From Lachnospiraceae bacterium AC2028 (GTDB lineage Bacteria > Bacillota > Clostridia > Lachnospirales > Lachnospiraceae), in assembly GCA_000702685.1 (NCBI GenBank), contig JNJD01000012.1, positions 62,001 through 126,000 on the forward strand: a stretch of 64,000 nucleotides of DNA. The letters run 5' to 3'. Below, piece after piece: positions 63,006-64,000 of the stretch. Below the pieces are notes generated by a model that had not been told where the DNA came from, did not search any database, and saw only the letters and a list, made by a program, of their open reading frames with translations. Each line of letters starts with the position of its first letter. The stretch's first letter is position 1. The position numbers and the translations under genes are program-made.

Positions 63006-64000
63006 TCAATCTACGATTCCGAATCCGAGGATAGTAAATCTCTTATCCTTTTCGGGAATCCTGATCTCAACATCTCTTTCTTTTGCGGGACCTGAGCGGA
63101 ATGCTATCAGGGCATTCGCATGCTGCCAGCCGATGATGTGGGGATCGATATCGAGTTTCTTCTCACCGTCGACATAAACCTCGGCGCGTCCGACTTCGGG
63201 GGATGCGGAATCCATATATCCGATAAGAAGCGCGCTGAACTTCATCCTTGCCCTGAAGACAACCTCGGAATCTCCCTTTCCGTCATAGAACCAGTTGCCG
63301 GCAAATTCCGGTGTGACATTCAGGTCCATATTTCTCTCAACACACTGGACTTCTGTGCTGTCCGTTCCGAACGCGCCCTTGTCGTACGAAATGACTGCGG
63401 GTGCGGAATCGATATTGAACCTGTCAACGAGATAGACATTTTCGAACTCTCCGCCCTTGGGAGGGGTGATGCCCGTAATATCAAGATCGGCTTCATCCGC
63501 AGATTCATCGGCTACCCTGAAGATATTGATCAGGCCGTCGGCCATGATGCGGTGTCCAGTATTGGTGGGATGGTACATATCGTAGAAGTAGCGGTTCTTG
63601 CCGACTACGCCGCCCTCTTCCTCACTCAGATAGAACTGGTCATAAACCGCATCCTTGATGCTGACCATGGGAAGGCTATACGCTTCGCCCACGGGCTTAA
63701 GTCTGTCCTGAAGATTATAGCCGTCCACAAATACGGAATAGATCAGGATAACTGCAGGCTTCTGAGGACTGTTGTAAATCTTTCTTACAAGAGAATCGAA
63801 GCACTCGCCCTGCGTTTCGTCTCCTTCGTCATTAACGGCAAATTCCACAACAACCAGATCGGGAGCCTTTTTACCATTGTCGGTAACATCGTGATCGTAA
63901 CGCAGCATTCCGAGTTCGGAAGGAGTTCCGCCGACACCTGCTTTGGTATATCCGACGTTGTCTTCATATCCCCTTCCGGCTATATCGCAGAAGCCCTGAA
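63006..64000 (-). CDS. SGNH/GDSL-family hydrolase, 5' end beyond window
   Basis: At least 331 residues are visible and the frame is open through base 64000; an ATG at 63908 is internal. Block III (VVVEFAVNDEGD) and block V (YDMYHPTNTGH, with the Asp-x-x-His pair) of the SGNH fold are present, while the nucleophile Ser block lies outside. The C-terminal 130 residues form a beta-rich domain (FEFAGNWFYDG-like, RAEVYVDGEKKLDID). The family removes acyl groups from glycans or lipids, here perhaps acetyl groups of plant polysaccharide. Confidence 0.85.
   Translation of the reverse strand, partial: QGFCDIAGRGYEDNVGYTKAGVGGTPSELGMLRYDHDVTDNGKKAPDLVVVEFAVNDEGDETQGECFDSLVRKIYNSPQKPAVILIYSVFVDGYNLQDRLKPVGEAYSLPMVSIKDAVYDQFYLSEEEGGVVGKNRYFYDMYHPTNTGHRIMADGLINIFRVADESADEADLDITGITPPKGGEFENVYLVDRFNIDSAPAVISYDKGAFGTDSTEVQCVERNMDLNVTPEFAGNWFYDGKGDSEVVFRARMKFSALLIGYMDSASPEVGRAEVYVDGEKKLDIDPHIIGWQHANALIAFRSGPAKERDVEIRIPEKDKRFTILGFGIVD

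Overview
The window reads as chromosomal DNA of an anaerobic, low-to-mid GC Firmicute, most likely class Clostridia and probably family Lachnospiraceae (Butyrivibrio-like). The family is inferred from gene content: a paired GlgC/GlgD, a DnaD-type replication protein beside a DnaC-like loader, MecA, a Bce-type peptide-sensing module, pyruvate formate-lyase with its activase, a DUF1858 redox protein, clostridial CXXC/4Fe-4S/thioredoxin genes and a Na+-type ATP synthase c subunit. There is no rRNA, tRNA, CRISPR array, phage or insertion sequence. Almost all of it is ordinary core genome, mostly transcribed on the minus strand from about 1 to 46.5 kb.

Layout. 1-2.5 kb: TetR regulator and a GH2 glycosidase cut by the window edge. 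2.5-3.7 kb: a secreted LamG-like protein. 3.8-9.8 kb: mfd, pth and a glycosyltransferase-like membrane protein. 9.9-12.3 kb: glgC-glgD (glycogen). 12.5-13.2 kb: bioY under a BirA-type operator. 13.2-18.8 kb: a five-gene Bce-type operon (DUF4003 protein, ABC ATPase, permease, response regulator, kinase) with a BceR-type box upstream. 18.9-22.5 kb: prs, a DnaC-like loader and a DnaD-like protein, preceded by DnaA-box-like sites. 22.6-23.9 kb: a MurC-type ligase. 24.0-24.6 kb: queT behind a candidate preQ1-I riboswitch. 24.6-29.4 kb: an envelope redox cluster. 29.5-36.8 kb: the ten-gene ATP synthase operon. 36.9-46.5 kb: a DUF402 gene, then an eight-gene minus-strand run (GH18, sua5, rpiB, upp, dCMP deaminase, SleB-like hydrolase, yhaO, yhaN). 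46.5-47.3 kb: about 800 bp of non-coding DNA rich in dyads. 47.3-52.1 kb: mecA, then gdpP-rplI-dnaB. 52.2-56.6 kb: ferredoxin, pflA and a split pyruvate formate-lyase, with a divergent DUF1858 gene. 56.6-59.1 kb: a chemoreceptor with internal repeats. 59.3-60.3 kb: rpsF-ssb-rpsR. 60.6-62.9 kb: DUF2975, XRE regulator and DUF4173 protein. 63.0-64.0 kb: a partial SGNH hydrolase.

The most unusual locus is the pyruvate formate-lyase. pflB ends just before the glycyl-radical domain. That domain is encoded as a separate 81-residue protein downstream, and between the two lies a 67-residue cysteine-containing ORF whose N-terminus resembles the start of the same radical domain. Other items of interest are the redoxin/CXXC/polyferredoxin cluster with a zinc-ribbon-TPR-thioredoxin fusion, the Na+ ligand signature in AtpE, the preQ1 riboswitch, BirA and BceR operators, the DnaA-box cluster, exact-period repeats in the chemoreceptor, and the unexplained structured region at 46.6-47.1 kb.
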